Origin: Catonia carolina
Lineage: Eukaryota > Arthropoda > Insecta > Hemiptera > Achilidae
DNA length: 64,000 bases
NCBI GenBank assembly: GCA_035578175.1
Contig: JAQMRL010000002.1
Location: 130,016,171-130,080,170, forward strand
Reading direction: 5' to 3'
Position 1 is the stretch's first letter. The number at the start of each line of letters is the position of its first letter. Both the position numbers and the translations under genes were made by a program. This document shows positions 47,401 through 57,223 of this stretch, in pieces. The notes under the pieces are model-generated. The model was given only the letters and a program-made list of their open reading frames with translations, did not search any database and was not told where the DNA came from.

Positions 47401-50400
47401 GTTAACACTGCACAAATTAGCACAAATTTTTAAAATTTTTATATTGGAAATATCAAGACAGTGTTTACTCTTAAATAATCAACTAATGTTCTGTAGGGCA
47501 GAGCAAACAACCCTTTTATCAATTTTTAATGTTTAAAAATTATAATAATAATTACTACACAGACCAACAGGGATATCTTATCAATAACATGTAACTATAT
47601 AGCATTATTCTACAGGAATTTTATCTTTAAAGATACGCAAATATTTAAATAATACAAACAGTATGTAAATAAACAACAACCACAGTTTATAACTGATTAG
47701 GTTATTTCTTGTTATCTTCCCCAATTTCAGTTCTTTCCTTAATCCTCTTACCAAATGCTGGTATATTAAACTACTAAAAGTAAAAATCATTTCATTGTGC
47801 AATATTAACACATCTTGAGAAATACTAACTAAAACGTAAACATGAAAAACTAGAAAGAAAAGATGCAACATTTAATGAGTCCAGCTGATCAAAAATTAAT
47901 AATATATACATAGATACCACCATTTCATATGGTTATAGTTTCATAACATCCTTCATCAATCTGCATTAACAATAAAAACAGTCAATGTAAAATAAAAATC
48001 TGGTGTGAAACACTTGCATAACTTTCTCTTGCTAATGTAAATAATAAAACATATAACCAATGTTTAATTATTATTATTATTATTAGTACACACTGTAAAA
48101 TGAAAAACAACTTAATTATTTTAATCATAAGTGAATGACGCAAAATGAAAATCAACCTCTGTTTGAAAATACGGAAAATCACTGACACTAAACTAAGCTC
48201 TGTAAAGAAAATACCTGAAATAAAAATTTTAGGTTTTTTATTTCCTACAACTTTAATTATAAACACTTTTGTCATAAAATGCATTCTAAGGCTACAATAT
48301 TATAAAATCTAATTTTGTTTTACAGATTTTGATGAAAAAATATAGAAAATCGCTAATTGACGCTTAAACTAAGAAATGTAGAAAAAATGTCTGAAATAAA
48401 AGTTGTAGGTTTTTAAGTGTTCTACAACTTTGTTAACAAACATTTTGTCCTACAATGCATATTAAGGCTGCAATCTTAAAAAAAAAATTCTAAAAGAGCA
48501 TAGACCCACCCCCAGAATTTCAGCAAGCATGGCATTTATCTAATCTTGTAGAGCATATAAGGTAATTTAAAAAAAATTGTAGATGTTTTTCAGAACATTA
48601 CATGAATAAACTATTACTTCCGGTTGACTGATTTTGATGAAAATGTTTGTCAGGTCCTTAATTTAAGTTTCATGCGTCAACTTCATACATTACTCTGTTT
48701 TTAAGATATTTTAATCACAGACCAATTGCTAAAATATATTTTCTTGGGTTCAGGGGAACTGGAAATGTGTAATCCGTTGAAAACTTAAATTTTGAAAAAT
48801 CAACTTGAAAACAATACCTTTCTTCCATACATATATTCATAAATGGAAAAAGAAAAAAAAATTACAAGGCTGGTGAAGAATTTTTACTTGTTTTACACAT
48901 TACTTCTAATGCAGACAATGTAGGCTAACAGATGAATAATCCCAGACCTGACTGGGAATCAAACCAAGGTCCCTGGCATACAAGCCAGTTGTGCTGACCA
49001 ATACACACCACTGGTCAGCCATAAGGCTCATGGAGAAAAAAAACAGGTATATGGGCATTGCAAAATTACAACTAGTATAAACAGTCATTAATTTCCTATT
49101 TGTATATGTCAATTAATTAACGTTTAAACATGTTTAACAATGAAATTATAGAAACCTGACTGATAAAATATGACATATACATACAGGTAATCACTTTTAA
49201 TTATATTATTAATGGATGCAGTATAATAAACAAAAGGAAACTGAATTCAAGTCATATGATTTTGTTCTACCTATTGGAGACAGGCAAACAAACAGACTGC
49301 ATGCTAACAATTATGCAATTGATAGTAGCAGTAATATCTGAGAGACATGGTGAATGCAGGTTCACAATAATTGTGAACAAGCCATACTTTAAATAGTGCC
49401 ATTACATAATTATTATGAAATGGCACTATTTAAAGTATGGCTTGAAATGGATTTGTTTTTTTTTTGTTCATCCTTTACCCTACATGAATTTACTTAAGTA
49501 ACTTTTTAGCTCGTTTCTTCCAATGCCTCATTTACTTCCATGCTGCATGAAAAATTAAAAGCAAGACCATTGCTAGATAATAGTAATAAGGCCGCATTAT
49601 CATAGTTGTCCACCACCTGAATCTAGTTCATAACGAATGCAATATGCTTTGCTATTCACCAATGACCAGTTTTTATATAATCCAATAAACTACCAGCAGA
49701 AGAATTACAAACATCAAATCTTAAAAGTGAGTGATGGAGAAATATTAGTATTGTAAATATATCAGTATCAAAATATAGTTTTTTTAATCCCAAATGTTTG
49801 TACGTTGCAATCTGTTCAACAATTCAGAACAATAAGCAACCCCATGACCCAATGAAATAAGGATGATGTGTATGACTTGTAACTGAGGTATAGTCTTACA
49901 GACCCAGACTGACCATTCCTGAAAGAGTATAGTTCATTTCCAACCATCAAAAGTACACCAGTAACCACTGCTAGTATTCAAACTTGCATAAAAGTAACTA
50001 ACTTTACTAGGATTTGAACCAGGAACCTTAGTCTTCAAAAATCAGCTGACTGGCAGCGATAACTTTACCTTTAGACCAACCCGGCGGGTATAAGTATTGT
50101 AAATTACTTTTTTTCTGTCTCTTGCCTACATGAATACATAGGAAGGAAAGTATTGTTTTCATGTCGATTTTACAAAATCAGAGTTTTCACCGGATCTACA
50201 CGTTTTCAGACCCCCTGAATCCAAAAAAACATGTTTTTAGCGATTGGTCTGAGTGTGTGTGTGTGTGTGTGTATGTATACAGAATATATCAAGAACAGTT
50301 CATCGTACAAACTTAAAACTTATGTTACATACCACTACCGGACCTGACACGAACATTTTCATCAAAATCAGTCAACCAGAAGTAGTAAGTACTTTATTCG

Positions 50401-53400
50401 AGTAATTTTTCACTTTTCCCAAAAATGGGTCTTAAGATTTCTTTTAAAAATAGACTCATTTTTTATGCTCTACAAGACAGGATAGGCACCATGTCTGCTA
50501 AAATTCTAGGAGAGGCTGTTTTCACATAAAAATTTTTTTTTTTCAGATTGTGACTTTAATATGCACTTTAGCGTAAAAATGTATATAACAAAAAATGTAG
50601 AAAATTTAAAATTCCACAACTTTTATTTGTAACACTTTTTTGTGTAACGCTTAGTGTATCAGTAATGAGCGATTTTCTTGTTTTTGCTCACGAAATCGTG
50701 TAAAAACATCAATATTTTGAAGATTTTAGCCTTATTGTGCATTTTACAACAAAATTGAATAATCAAATTTATAAAAAATTAAAAGATCTACAATTTGTAT
50801 TAGAGAATTTTTCTCTACAGAGCCTAGTGTTTAGCATGAAAGAGTGAGTATTTTTAGGCTAAACTGCGGTTGATTTTAATTTTGTGTCTTTCACTAATGA
50901 TTAAAATAAGGTAATATTTTTTGGTTAGTTTATTTCTAATGTTTTATTACGAATTTTAGGTTATATTAGTCATTATTTGCATTGGCAAGAGAAAGTTGTG
51001 TGAGTGTTCCACACCAAATTTTTTTATTAGTTACTTCAACTCTATTTTATATATAGTTTATAAAGGCAGCTGAAAATGTTAGCAAAATTTATAACAAATA
51101 AAATAGAATTGATTTTAAGCTGCAGTATGCATTTTAGATTTACTTAAATAAACACTTACTTTAATGGATGGATTGTGTCTTCTCCACGTTGTTGTCGAGA
51201 TCGCATTCCAGGCATGCCCATTCCGAAGATGCCTCCACCAAAAAGATGTGAAAATATATCATCATGACCAAAACCTGGCCCGTCAGAGGCCCCTTCTTGA
51301 ATTCCTTTCAACCCATGTTTATCATAAATTGATCGCTTCTTGGCGTCTGACAAAACTTCATAGGCGAAAGAGATTTCCTTGAATTTATCTCCAGCTTCAG
51401 GATTTTTGTCAGGATGAAATTCTTTGGCTAATTTCCTATATGCCTGAAATAAAGAATTTAAAATGTCAAGATAAAACACGTTAAATAATTAAGCAATGTA
51501 TTTTTTTTATTAAAAGTGTTTAAATGTACAGGTTCTTCATTTTTGACTTAGTTTATTATTACAGTTCATTAAAATCGAAGGGGGAACTCCCAATATTTAT
51601 GTTAAAAATTAACATAACTGAAAGTAACTAAAAATGGTTATGTACTGCTGCGGTGAAAAATTAAATATTATGAAATGGAAATATTTCACTTTCACTTTTA
51701 AACCACAAATCATAAATTTTCAATAATGTTTATAATAATAATTTCATTAATATTTTAACACGTTCAGCACGGCAGCTAGAATCACGGGTGCTTTGCAGCG
51801 CCGACCCGCCATTACAGTGAAAATATACCATGCCGCCCTAAGGCGGCATCAGGCCACGGAAAAAATCTTACTTACTTGCTCATCTACTCACCGGCTCAAT
51901 ATAGTACGGTATTGTACGCGTTTGTTGTTTCTACGAAATTTATATTTGAAATTAACTTTTTAATTATTAGAAAAGTTATTAAATAATAACTATAGTTATT
52001 AAATAATTAAAAATTATTTTTGTGTAAAATAAAAAAATACAATAATTATGTTTCATAATAAAAAATATTTAATTCACAAAATTTAATATGTAAAATTAAA
52101 ATTTTTTAAATGTAAATATTAAAATTTATGTAAATTTTTTTTAAATATCCCAGAATAAAAAGAAATAGGCCTATATTTACATGTTTACAATAAATTAATA
52201 ATTTTTAGTGAGGCCATGGCAATATAGAAAAATTAGTAATAAAAGTACTTTTATTCATACAAAATTATTTTATGACCGTAATTATAATACAGTAAAATCT
52301 CTCTATTGCGGAAATCTCTCTTTAGCGGCATTATTTACCGACCCCGACCCTTTCGTATACTACGATAATGTATTTAACTCTTGTTATAGCGGCACAAAAA
52401 TCTCTCTGTAGCGGCAAAACAATATCTTCAGGATACGGATTTAGACGCCTATGTAGGGGCAGATAATGACTTAGCCACTTCATCACTTAGCTACTTCACT
52501 TTGCAGTAATCGAAAATGTCTTAGGCCAAAACAACGAGGAAGAAAGTGAAGATGACGATGAAATGGAAACAGAAATGTTGTCCCTTCAAGTAAACAGGCA
52601 CTAGACGCTATTCTTGTTGTTTACACGTACTGTCATTGCCAATATGTAAATGAAAATTTACAAGTTTTAAACATTGAAAATGAGATTGAAGACATGTTTT
52701 ATGAATTGAAAACGAAACAAAATTTACAACTTATTTTACGAAATGAAATGTACTTCACAGTCATTGTTTCCGTAATAACGTAAAAATATATACTGTACAG
52801 TGTATTTTTTTGTGTTTGTGTAGCCTATGTTTTAGGAGATTTTAATTGTATGTATCCTATGTTTATTACTGTTCAGTGAAAAACGAGTTTCAGTGCTAAT
52901 TAATTTTAGGCTATTTTAGGCTATTATTTTAGGGTATGTACTGTATAAATGATTATTGAAAAAAGTTCAATACGAAAAGTGAAATTCTATTGTTAAACAT
53001 TAGTAACACAACATCTAATAAACCCAGTTTGTATCCAAATTTCTTGTTAAGTTAATAACCTACACTTTAGGTAATTAATTTAAATATCTCACTGTATTGA
53101 AGTAATCTACTGTATTAAACATTCGTCATAAAGTTATCTATTCAGTAGTTTTCCAAAAACTTATTCCATGCACCATTTACATACGTATGTAAGTTATTTT
53201 GTACAAAAAAATTAGTACTCCAACTTCCCTCCCACCATTAATTACTCGCTCTCTCTATAACGGAACTCTCTTTATAGCGGCGGTATCTCATGGTCCCTTC
53301 AATTCCGCTATAGAGAGATTTTACTGTAGTACAGTATATTATATAATGTACAGTAGGCCTGCAAAGGAAACACAATGCATAGAAATCACGAGTTCAGAAA

Positions 53401-55075
53401 GTAACAGAAATTTCTTTTGAGTAATAATTAAACTATTTTTATGTAAAAATGTATTATTTTTACCTTTTATTTGTAAAAAGAAGTCACTGGGAACGAAGAA
53501 ATTCATAGAATAATTGATATAATTAAATAAAACAATAAAATTATACGGCACTAGGACATTCGAATAGACTACAAATTTTTTTTTAAATTTGTCAAAAATT
53601 CCCGGCAGTTGGTAACGAAAGATGATCTTCACAGTGGCGCTCTTAGAATAGATCTGAACCCCTGAACAACCTTTACTAACACTGCCAGTACACCGGCGAT
53701 TTAAAAAAAGCTATAGAATGTGGTGTTGTATATGCCGCCTTAAGGCGGCATTCGTCTCTGGAATGAACCTCGATTTGCCGCCTTAAGGCGTGTTGAACGT
53801 GTTAATAATAATAACTTCATTAATATTTTAATAATAATAACAACTGAACTCAAGTACAAAAGCTCATATACATTCCAAATGCTGCAAATTTCAAGACAAA
53901 TATACAATGATGAAATGATATTTGCATTTATGCCAAATTAAACTATCTATTTCATATAAAATTTTATTACAATTTACAATAGAATGCCATTATTTCCAAA
54001 CTTTTAATTACACAATTATTAAATAAAAAATATTACAGGAAAGTACAATGTTCTTGACAGGTATGTTCTAACTAAAGTTTAAAAAAGACTTAATTACAAA
54101 AGTAATTAATGACTATAGCATTAGAATAGTATATGTTTAATAGCATTTATAATCTTGATTCACGGTTAAAATCATAGCCTATAATAGGCAGAAATTGAAA
54201 TTTTCTTTAAAAAGAATGTAAACATTAGGCCTACTTCAGTTTTCATAAAAAAAAATCCTATGGCATTATGTAGGCAGCTCTAACAAGGTACACAGGAATT
54301 CTCACTAAAATAGTAAAATATCTTTTACAGGAAAATAAAAATATAAACCCTAGGTACAAAAATTACGATTTTAATAAACCACTGCACAAATTAATTTTAG
54401 CAGAAGCAAGCTTTATAGGGAAAAATTGTGAATAATTTCAGGTAAAATCGTAAGTTAACACATTTCAAAATAAACTGTAAGACCTTTGCATGTCACAATC
54501 GCATATAAATAACATTCAACAAAGCTTCTCGAATATTCCTGAATTCACTTTAGACAAAATAAAATTATGATAAATCAGCCTAAAATTGTTAAAAACAACT
54601 TTAATACGCAGTACGAAAACCACAAATACACTATATTGGCACAACTATTACCCGTGAACTTGAATAGGCCACTCGAACACAAAGAAGTATAACCTATTAT
54701 CCAAATATCAATAGCAACTTGCATCTTGACTGAAAAAATGGTAAAAATTGCCAAAATCAATAAACCACATATATGCACTATACGATACACAAAAGAAAAC
54801 AATAAAATATGGACTTCTGGCCTTGATCGTACCACTTACTATATATTTTGCTGACGAAAAAATGCAAAAGTGCTCGTCAGCCCAACTTTCGACGATGTAA
54901 TAAAACAGAATATTGCCTTTCTTATACTATTAAACCAAAAGTTAAGTATTGTAAAAGTTACACAGACATATAAAGTCACATAGTAAATTAATAATATTGT
55001 ATTTACCTTCTTTATTTCTACATCAGAAGCACCTCTTGAAACATTTAAAATATCATACAATTTGGTTTCGGCCAT
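35273..55075 (-). CDS. DNAJA2: DnaJ homolog subfamily A member 2-like co-chaperone (Hsp40), eight exons
   Basis: Class A J-protein that hands unfolded clients to Hsp70 in the cytosol and stimulates Hsp70 ATPase. CDS exons (descending): 55075-55007, 51443-51160, 44798-44718, 42744-42611, 40371-40229, 38371-38173, 37455-37328, 35455-35273. They join to 1221 nt, 406 aa, with every intron GT-AG and every phase consistent. The J domain (about residues 5-70) has HPD at 33-35. A Gly/Phe-rich linker follows ([17 protein letters not shown]). Four zinc motifs come next: [32 protein letters not shown]. The C-terminal domain ends CAHQ, a prenylation box identical to that of vertebrate DNAJA2 as I recall it. 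The start [10 protein letters not shown] is chosen over an in-frame ATG four codons upstream because its length fits the family better. Confidence 0.95.
35541..35962 (-). repeat. Repeat family B copy in DNAJA2-like intron 7
   Basis: It is colinear with full-length B, with a local expansion of GAAGAGGTAGAGG-type sequence (about 35663-35725). It begins only 86 bp past the exon 8 splice acceptor. Confidence 0.75.
35963..37327. other. Remainder of intron 7
   Basis: AT-rich intron with no recognised element. It has a short palindrome, ACTGTCCGGAAGGACAGT, at about 36552-36569. Confidence 0.4.
37328..37455 (-). CDS. DNAJA2: DNAJA2-like exon 7
   Basis: 128 nt encoding [32 protein letters not shown] and DEEKLK. 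The donor is GTAAGT. Confidence 0.95.
38173..38371 (-). CDS. DNAJA2: DNAJA2-like exon 6
   Basis: 199 nt encoding [20 protein letters not shown] and the [20 protein letters not shown] core of the second C-terminal beta domain. Confidence 0.95.
38438..39010 (+). repeat. Repeat family A copy in intron 5, 3'-truncated
   Basis: It starts CTTTTCCTTGCCCAATATAA and carries the 5' blocks and the first internal unit. It ends after the start of the second unit (AAGACTGCGGCATTAACATT). Confidence 0.7.
39366..39679. mobile_element. MITE family F (314 bp) with 19-bp perfect inverted ends, intron 5
   Basis: The arms TGATGGCAATTTTTAAAAA (39366-39384) and 39661-39679 are exact inverse copies. A diverged second copy lies at 57224-57492 in the other orientation. 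They share internal sequence such as GTGTAGATTACGAATC. There is no coding capacity. The superfamily cannot be assigned, since no clear target duplication is seen. Confidence 0.7.
39686..39775 (-). repeat. tRNA-derived SINE fragment (type E), intron 5
   Basis: Minus-strand reading gives TAATGGTCAGTTTGGCTGGC and a B-box-like AGGTTTGATTCCC. It is the same layout as at 48905 and 345 and abuts the F MITE. Confidence 0.6.
40229..40371 (-). CDS. DNAJA2: DNAJA2-like exon 5
   Basis: 143 nt with the fourth zinc motif CTHCSGKK and the start of the C-terminal client-binding domain ([24 protein letters not shown]). Confidence 0.95.
40425..40642. mobile_element. Candidate MITE (218 bp) in intron 4
   Basis: The ends CGATGTCCAAGATTGGCGCT and, inverted from the right, TGATGTCCATACTGGCGCCA are imperfect inverted repeats of about 25 bp. 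The interior is noncoding. It begins 54 bp past exon 5, so it sits close to the splice acceptor. No target duplication was confirmed. Confidence 0.45.
40643..42610. other. Remainder of intron 4
   Basis: AT-rich intron. A motif near 42318-42346 (ACCCAGGTGAAGCCGGGATG) resembles terminal sequences common in insect mobile elements, but no boundaries could be set. Confidence 0.35.
42611..42744 (-). CDS. DNAJA2: DNAJA2-like exon 4
   Basis: 134 nt with zinc motifs two and three ([16 protein letters not shown]) around [19 protein letters not shown]. The T-rich acceptor is CTTTTTTTTAG. Confidence 0.95.
43057..43676. mobile_element. Candidate TTAA-flanked MITE (620 bp) in intron 3
   Basis: TTAA stands outside both ends (43053-43056, 43677-43680). 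The ends start CCCATGTGC and, inverted, CCCTTATGG, so the inverted repeat is weak. A perfect palindrome, GCCACTTCAGTGGC, lies at 43074-43087, 17 bp from the left end. This is the position where other TTAA elements here carry palindromes. There is no coding. Confidence 0.45.
43850..44610 (+). pseudogene. Non-LTR retrotransposon RNase H region in intron 3
   Basis: The frame near 44037-44130 reads [20 protein letters not shown], then TLAPLG. This is the (W)xPGHxGxxGNxxAD signature of the RNase H domain of Jockey/R1-type elements. The following text ([13 protein letters not shown], [14 protein letters not shown]) fits the stretch after RNase H. Stops and frame changes are frequent. It is antisense to the host gene and a dead fragment. 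Confidence 0.7.
44718..44798 (-). CDS. DNAJA2: DNAJA2-like exon 3
   Basis: 81 nt encoding [20 protein letters not shown] and the first zinc motif CTVCNG. The donor is GTAAGT. Confidence 0.95.
45115..46080 (+). repeat. Repeat family A copy in intron 2, carrying a SINE fragment
   Basis: It starts CTACTTTCTCTAACCCTATA and has both internal units, but a type C SINE piece interrupts the second unit (45753-45890). The 3' terminal segment is degraded. Confidence 0.7.
45753..45890 (-). repeat. tRNA-derived SINE (type C) fragment inside family A
   Basis: It shows the middle of type C (GTCTGTACAAGACTACACCT, CATTGAGTCATGGGTTGCTT). Head and tail are both missing. Confidence 0.65.
46081..47027. other. 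Intron 2 DNA, nothing recognised
   Basis: AT-rich, no coding frame. Confidence 0.35.
47028..47412 (+). repeat. Repeat family B copy in intron 2
   Basis: It runs from TTGTTGTTTCGGTTATCAGC to GAGTGCAAATAAGTTAACAC, near full length. It has a small extra GGTGAGAAGCCC duplication at 47079-47101. Confidence 0.75.
47990..48860 (-). repeat. Repeat family A copy in intron 2
   Basis: Inverted copy from the conserved tail (ATCTGGTGTGAAACACTTGC), ACTTTCTCTTGC and the two internal units to TTCTTCCATACATATATTCA. It is nearly complete, with small deletions. Confidence 0.7.
48905..49020 (-). repeat. tRNA-derived SINE (type E)
   Basis: Minus-strand reading contains GTGTGTATTGGTCAGCACAA and the B-box-like GGTTTGATTCCCAG. 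It is the best-preserved type E copy here. Confidence 0.65.
49378..49444. repeat. Perfect 26-bp inverted repeat (hairpin) in intron 2
   Basis: The arms 49378-49403 (starting CAAGCCATACTTTAAATAGT) and 49419-49444 are exact reverse complements around a 15-base AT-rich loop. A second small palindrome, TTCACAATAATTGTGAA, directly precedes it (49361-49377). A transcript of either strand would fold into a small hairpin. Confidence 0.9.
49783..50093 (-). repeat. tRNA-derived SINE (type C), near full length
   Basis: The T-run tail at 49783 leads to the body. The head end has the B-box inverse GGATTTGAACCAGG and the A-box inverse ACCTTTAGACCAACCCGG. A family A copy starts 20 bp past its head, as at 12297/12327. 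Confidence 0.8.
50113..51032 (+). repeat. Repeat family A, best-preserved copy
   Basis: It starts TGTCTCTTGCCTACATGAAT and ends with GGCAAGAGAAAGTTGTGTGA and the tail ACACCAAATTTTTTTATTA. It has a GT microsatellite (50253-50273) and both internal units (about 50538-50700 and 50712-50865). It ends 128 bp before exon 2 of the chaperone gene. Confidence 0.8.
51160..51443 (-). CDS. DNAJA2: DNAJA2-like exon 2
   Basis: TTTATTTCAG acceptor, 284 nt, GTAAGT donor after the first two bases of a lysine codon. It encodes [20 protein letters not shown] onward (HPD loop), helix IV of the J domain and the Gly/Phe region to EDTIHPL. Confidence 0.95.
51759..53801. mobile_element. TTAA-flanked piggyBac-type nonautonomous element in intron 1
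   Basis: TTAA on both sides (51755-51758, 53802-53805). The ends CACGTTCAGCACGGC and, inverted, CACGTTCAACACGCC form a 15-bp inverted repeat with two mismatches. Subterminal palindromes TGCCGCC-N4-GGCGGCA lie at 51831-51848 and 53733-53750, with a third, partial one at 53776-53790. There is no transposase of its own. A 1037-bp pogo-type element occupies its middle, so the original element was about 1 kb. Confidence 0.8.
52290..53326. mobile_element. pogo/Tigger-type element nested in the TTAA element
   Basis: TA dinucleotides flank it (52288-52289, 53327-53328). The ends start CAGTAAAATCTCTCTATTGC and, inverted, CAGTAAAATCTCTCTATAGC. Several further TCTCT(N)TAGCGGC motifs sit just inside both ends. 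Short peptide-like pieces ([20 protein letters not shown] at about 52640-52700) suggest a remnant of a transposase C-terminus, which I could not confirm. TA duplication plus CAGT ends fits the pogo group of Tc1/mariner. Confidence 0.8.
53806..55006. other. Remainder of intron 1
   Basis: AT-rich, with no coding frame or recognised repeat apart from TAATAATAATAA runs beside the TTAA element. Confidence 0.4.
55007..55075 (-). CDS. DNAJA2: DNAJA2-like exon 1
   Basis: 23 codons, [20 protein letters not shown] then IKK, with a GTAAAT donor in phase 0. It encodes the first part of the J domain. An alternative in-frame ATG at 55087 would add MTQK. Confidence 0.9.
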
Positions 55076-55718
55076 CTTCTGCGTCAAAGACAGGAAGAAC
55101 AGCTAATGTAATGCAGGAAATACACACTGACGTTAAATCACTATTTTTATAATATTAGAAAATATGATTGCACTAGATTGTAATATATCGAAAAATTGTT
55201 CGTCATAAATGGAAGTAGTCCATATAAATGTTTTTAATGTTAGTGACTCGAAAAAGGCAGATTTTTAGATTAAATAACAACCTTTGTCGATGCATATAAT
55301 CCTGAATATTATTTTAACATGACATAAAATTTTTTGTAAAATGAAAAGGTAAAATAAATTTTATAAAGTTTAAATTTTTAAACAATAGAACAACAGTTTA
55401 TTCATATATATTAATTTAAACCGTACTAAGCAGCAACTTTGATAACGGCGCTTTGAGGAACTACAAGAAAATGCGGCGCATGTTTCAAAAATTGTACAGC
55501 TTATATACATAAATATTATCAAACTGTGGTATCACTTCCAATTTTAATTTAATTCGGTTGTTTACATTTATTGAAAATAATGGATAGATTAATATATTTA
55601 TCACAAAAAAAACTGACGTCGGTCATTAGCATCCAAATTGTCTTGGAATTTCTATTCAGAACAGTCAACTTAGCTGTCAGATGCATTGCCAACATGATGA
55701 AAACTGTTTTGCAATTTA
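55076..55718. promoter_or_regulatory. Upstream region of the DNAJA2-like gene
   Basis: It contains the 5' leader and probably the promoter of the minus-strand gene. I see no convincing TATA box or heat-shock element (no tandem GAA/TTC triplets that I would call). It is listed only for position. Confidence 0.3.
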
Positions 55719-55892
55719 GGACCAACTGTATTAGGACCTCCTCCAATATACAAATTATTAACTCACAACTTTCAAAGGACCAACTGTATTAAGACCTCCT
55801 CCTATATACAAATTATTAACTCACAACTTTCAAAGGACCAACTGTATTAAGACCTCCTCCTATATACAAATTATTAACTCACAACTTTCAAA
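55719..55892. repeat. 58-bp tandem repeat, three units
   Basis: Units start at 55719, 55777 and 55835 (GGACCAACTGTATTAAGACC at the head, ATTAACTCACAACTTTCAAA at the tail). Units 2 and 3 are identical. Unit 1 differs at two positions. It lies 640-820 bp upstream of the chaperone start codon. Confidence 0.95.
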
Positions 55893-56633
55893 GTTGCATA
55901 CAGTTGCCTGTGCTTGAAAGGTAATTCAGTTAACAACTATGCAATGTGCTTGTTTTTTATTAGCAGTGGATCATATGGGTAATTAAAAACTGAAAATTTT
56001 TGTCTTAAACTGATGTCTAATCTGAACATTACATCCATTATGTGTAAAATCTATAGAACTGAAATATGTAGGACAGAACTACAGATTAAGTCTATGCAAT
56101 GCTGTTTTAGGTTTTGTTGTAAATATGACAACAGAAATTTTTTGAAAAGTTTACCAGCTTTACTAAGCTAAATATTCTGCTGACCTACTGCTTGTAACCA
56201 ATTTAAAACATACATCAATTAACCTATGAAAGTAAATAAAATGAAAATACAATAACTGTCTGTATTAGAGCATCACATACAACAAAGAAGTGGTATGGAA
56301 CCAGTCACCACCAGTGGGAGTATTTTTCATCATTATCCAACTTATGAGACCTGGACAGTTTCTGATTATAGTACCTGTACTACCAAAATAACAATAAACG
56401 TTTTGGAAGGTATCCAGTACCCAGAAACCTTCAGTTTATTTGATTAAACAAATTAGCAATGTCATTAGACAGACATGCATAATTTTACCAAATCAAAGAA
56501 TAGAAAATACATGTGTATAAAAAAAATTGAGTACCTATTCATTAACGGTTATCAATATTTAAAACAATGTGGAATAGTTAATTACTATTTATTGATAAAA
56601 TTTAGTTATCCTAGAATGTTATTAGGTTAATTT
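55893..56633. other. Intergenic DNA, no gene seen
   Basis: AT-rich, nothing recognised. Confidence 0.35.
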
Positions 56634-57060
56634 TTACTTTATCTTGCCTCATATGAAATATAGGGAAGAAAATTATGAAAATTGAATGTTAATTTTTGTA
56701 AATCAAATTTTCATCAGCAATACACATTTTCAGCCCCTTTTGAACAAAAAAAAAAAAAAAAATTTACCAATTGGTCTGTGTGGGAACATAATATCTCAAA
56801 AATGGAAAATCATATGAAGTTGAAACTTGGAACTTATGTTGAGTACCATAAGGGAACATTCATATTTTCATCAATATCGCTCAACTGGAATAAATGGTTT
56901 TCATGCAATTTTTCAATTTTTTCAAAAATGGCTCCAACAGTTTTTTTTTAAAGTTGCTTCATTTACTATATTTATGAACCAGGCAGGGTAAGCAGCATGT
57001 CTGTTGAAATTAGTGGAGGGGGTGTGCTCCACAGGGTAAGTATATTTGTAAAATGTTTAG
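56634..57060 (+). repeat. Repeat family A, 5' half
   Basis: It starts TTTACTTTATCTTGCCTCAT and carries the first blocks to GGAGGGGGTGTGCTCCACAG. It then breaks off. Confidence 0.65.
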
Positions 57061-57223
57061 CATTTTAATTAGTGATCTGTTGTCTTAACCAAGAAACGGT
57101 AAAAGAAATAAATAAAATCAACATTACATAATTTATAAGTAACAAAAAGTATACAGTTTGGCATTGGGATAAACTTACAAAGTATTAACAAAACTTAAGT
57201 TCCCAAGATACCTACCTAGGGTC

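Noticed and set aside
55007..55087. Upstream ATG (MTQK) as the chaperone start
   Set aside because: It is possible, but the start at 55075 matches the expected N-terminal length of DNAJA2-type proteins better. The upstream ATG is kept only as an alternative.
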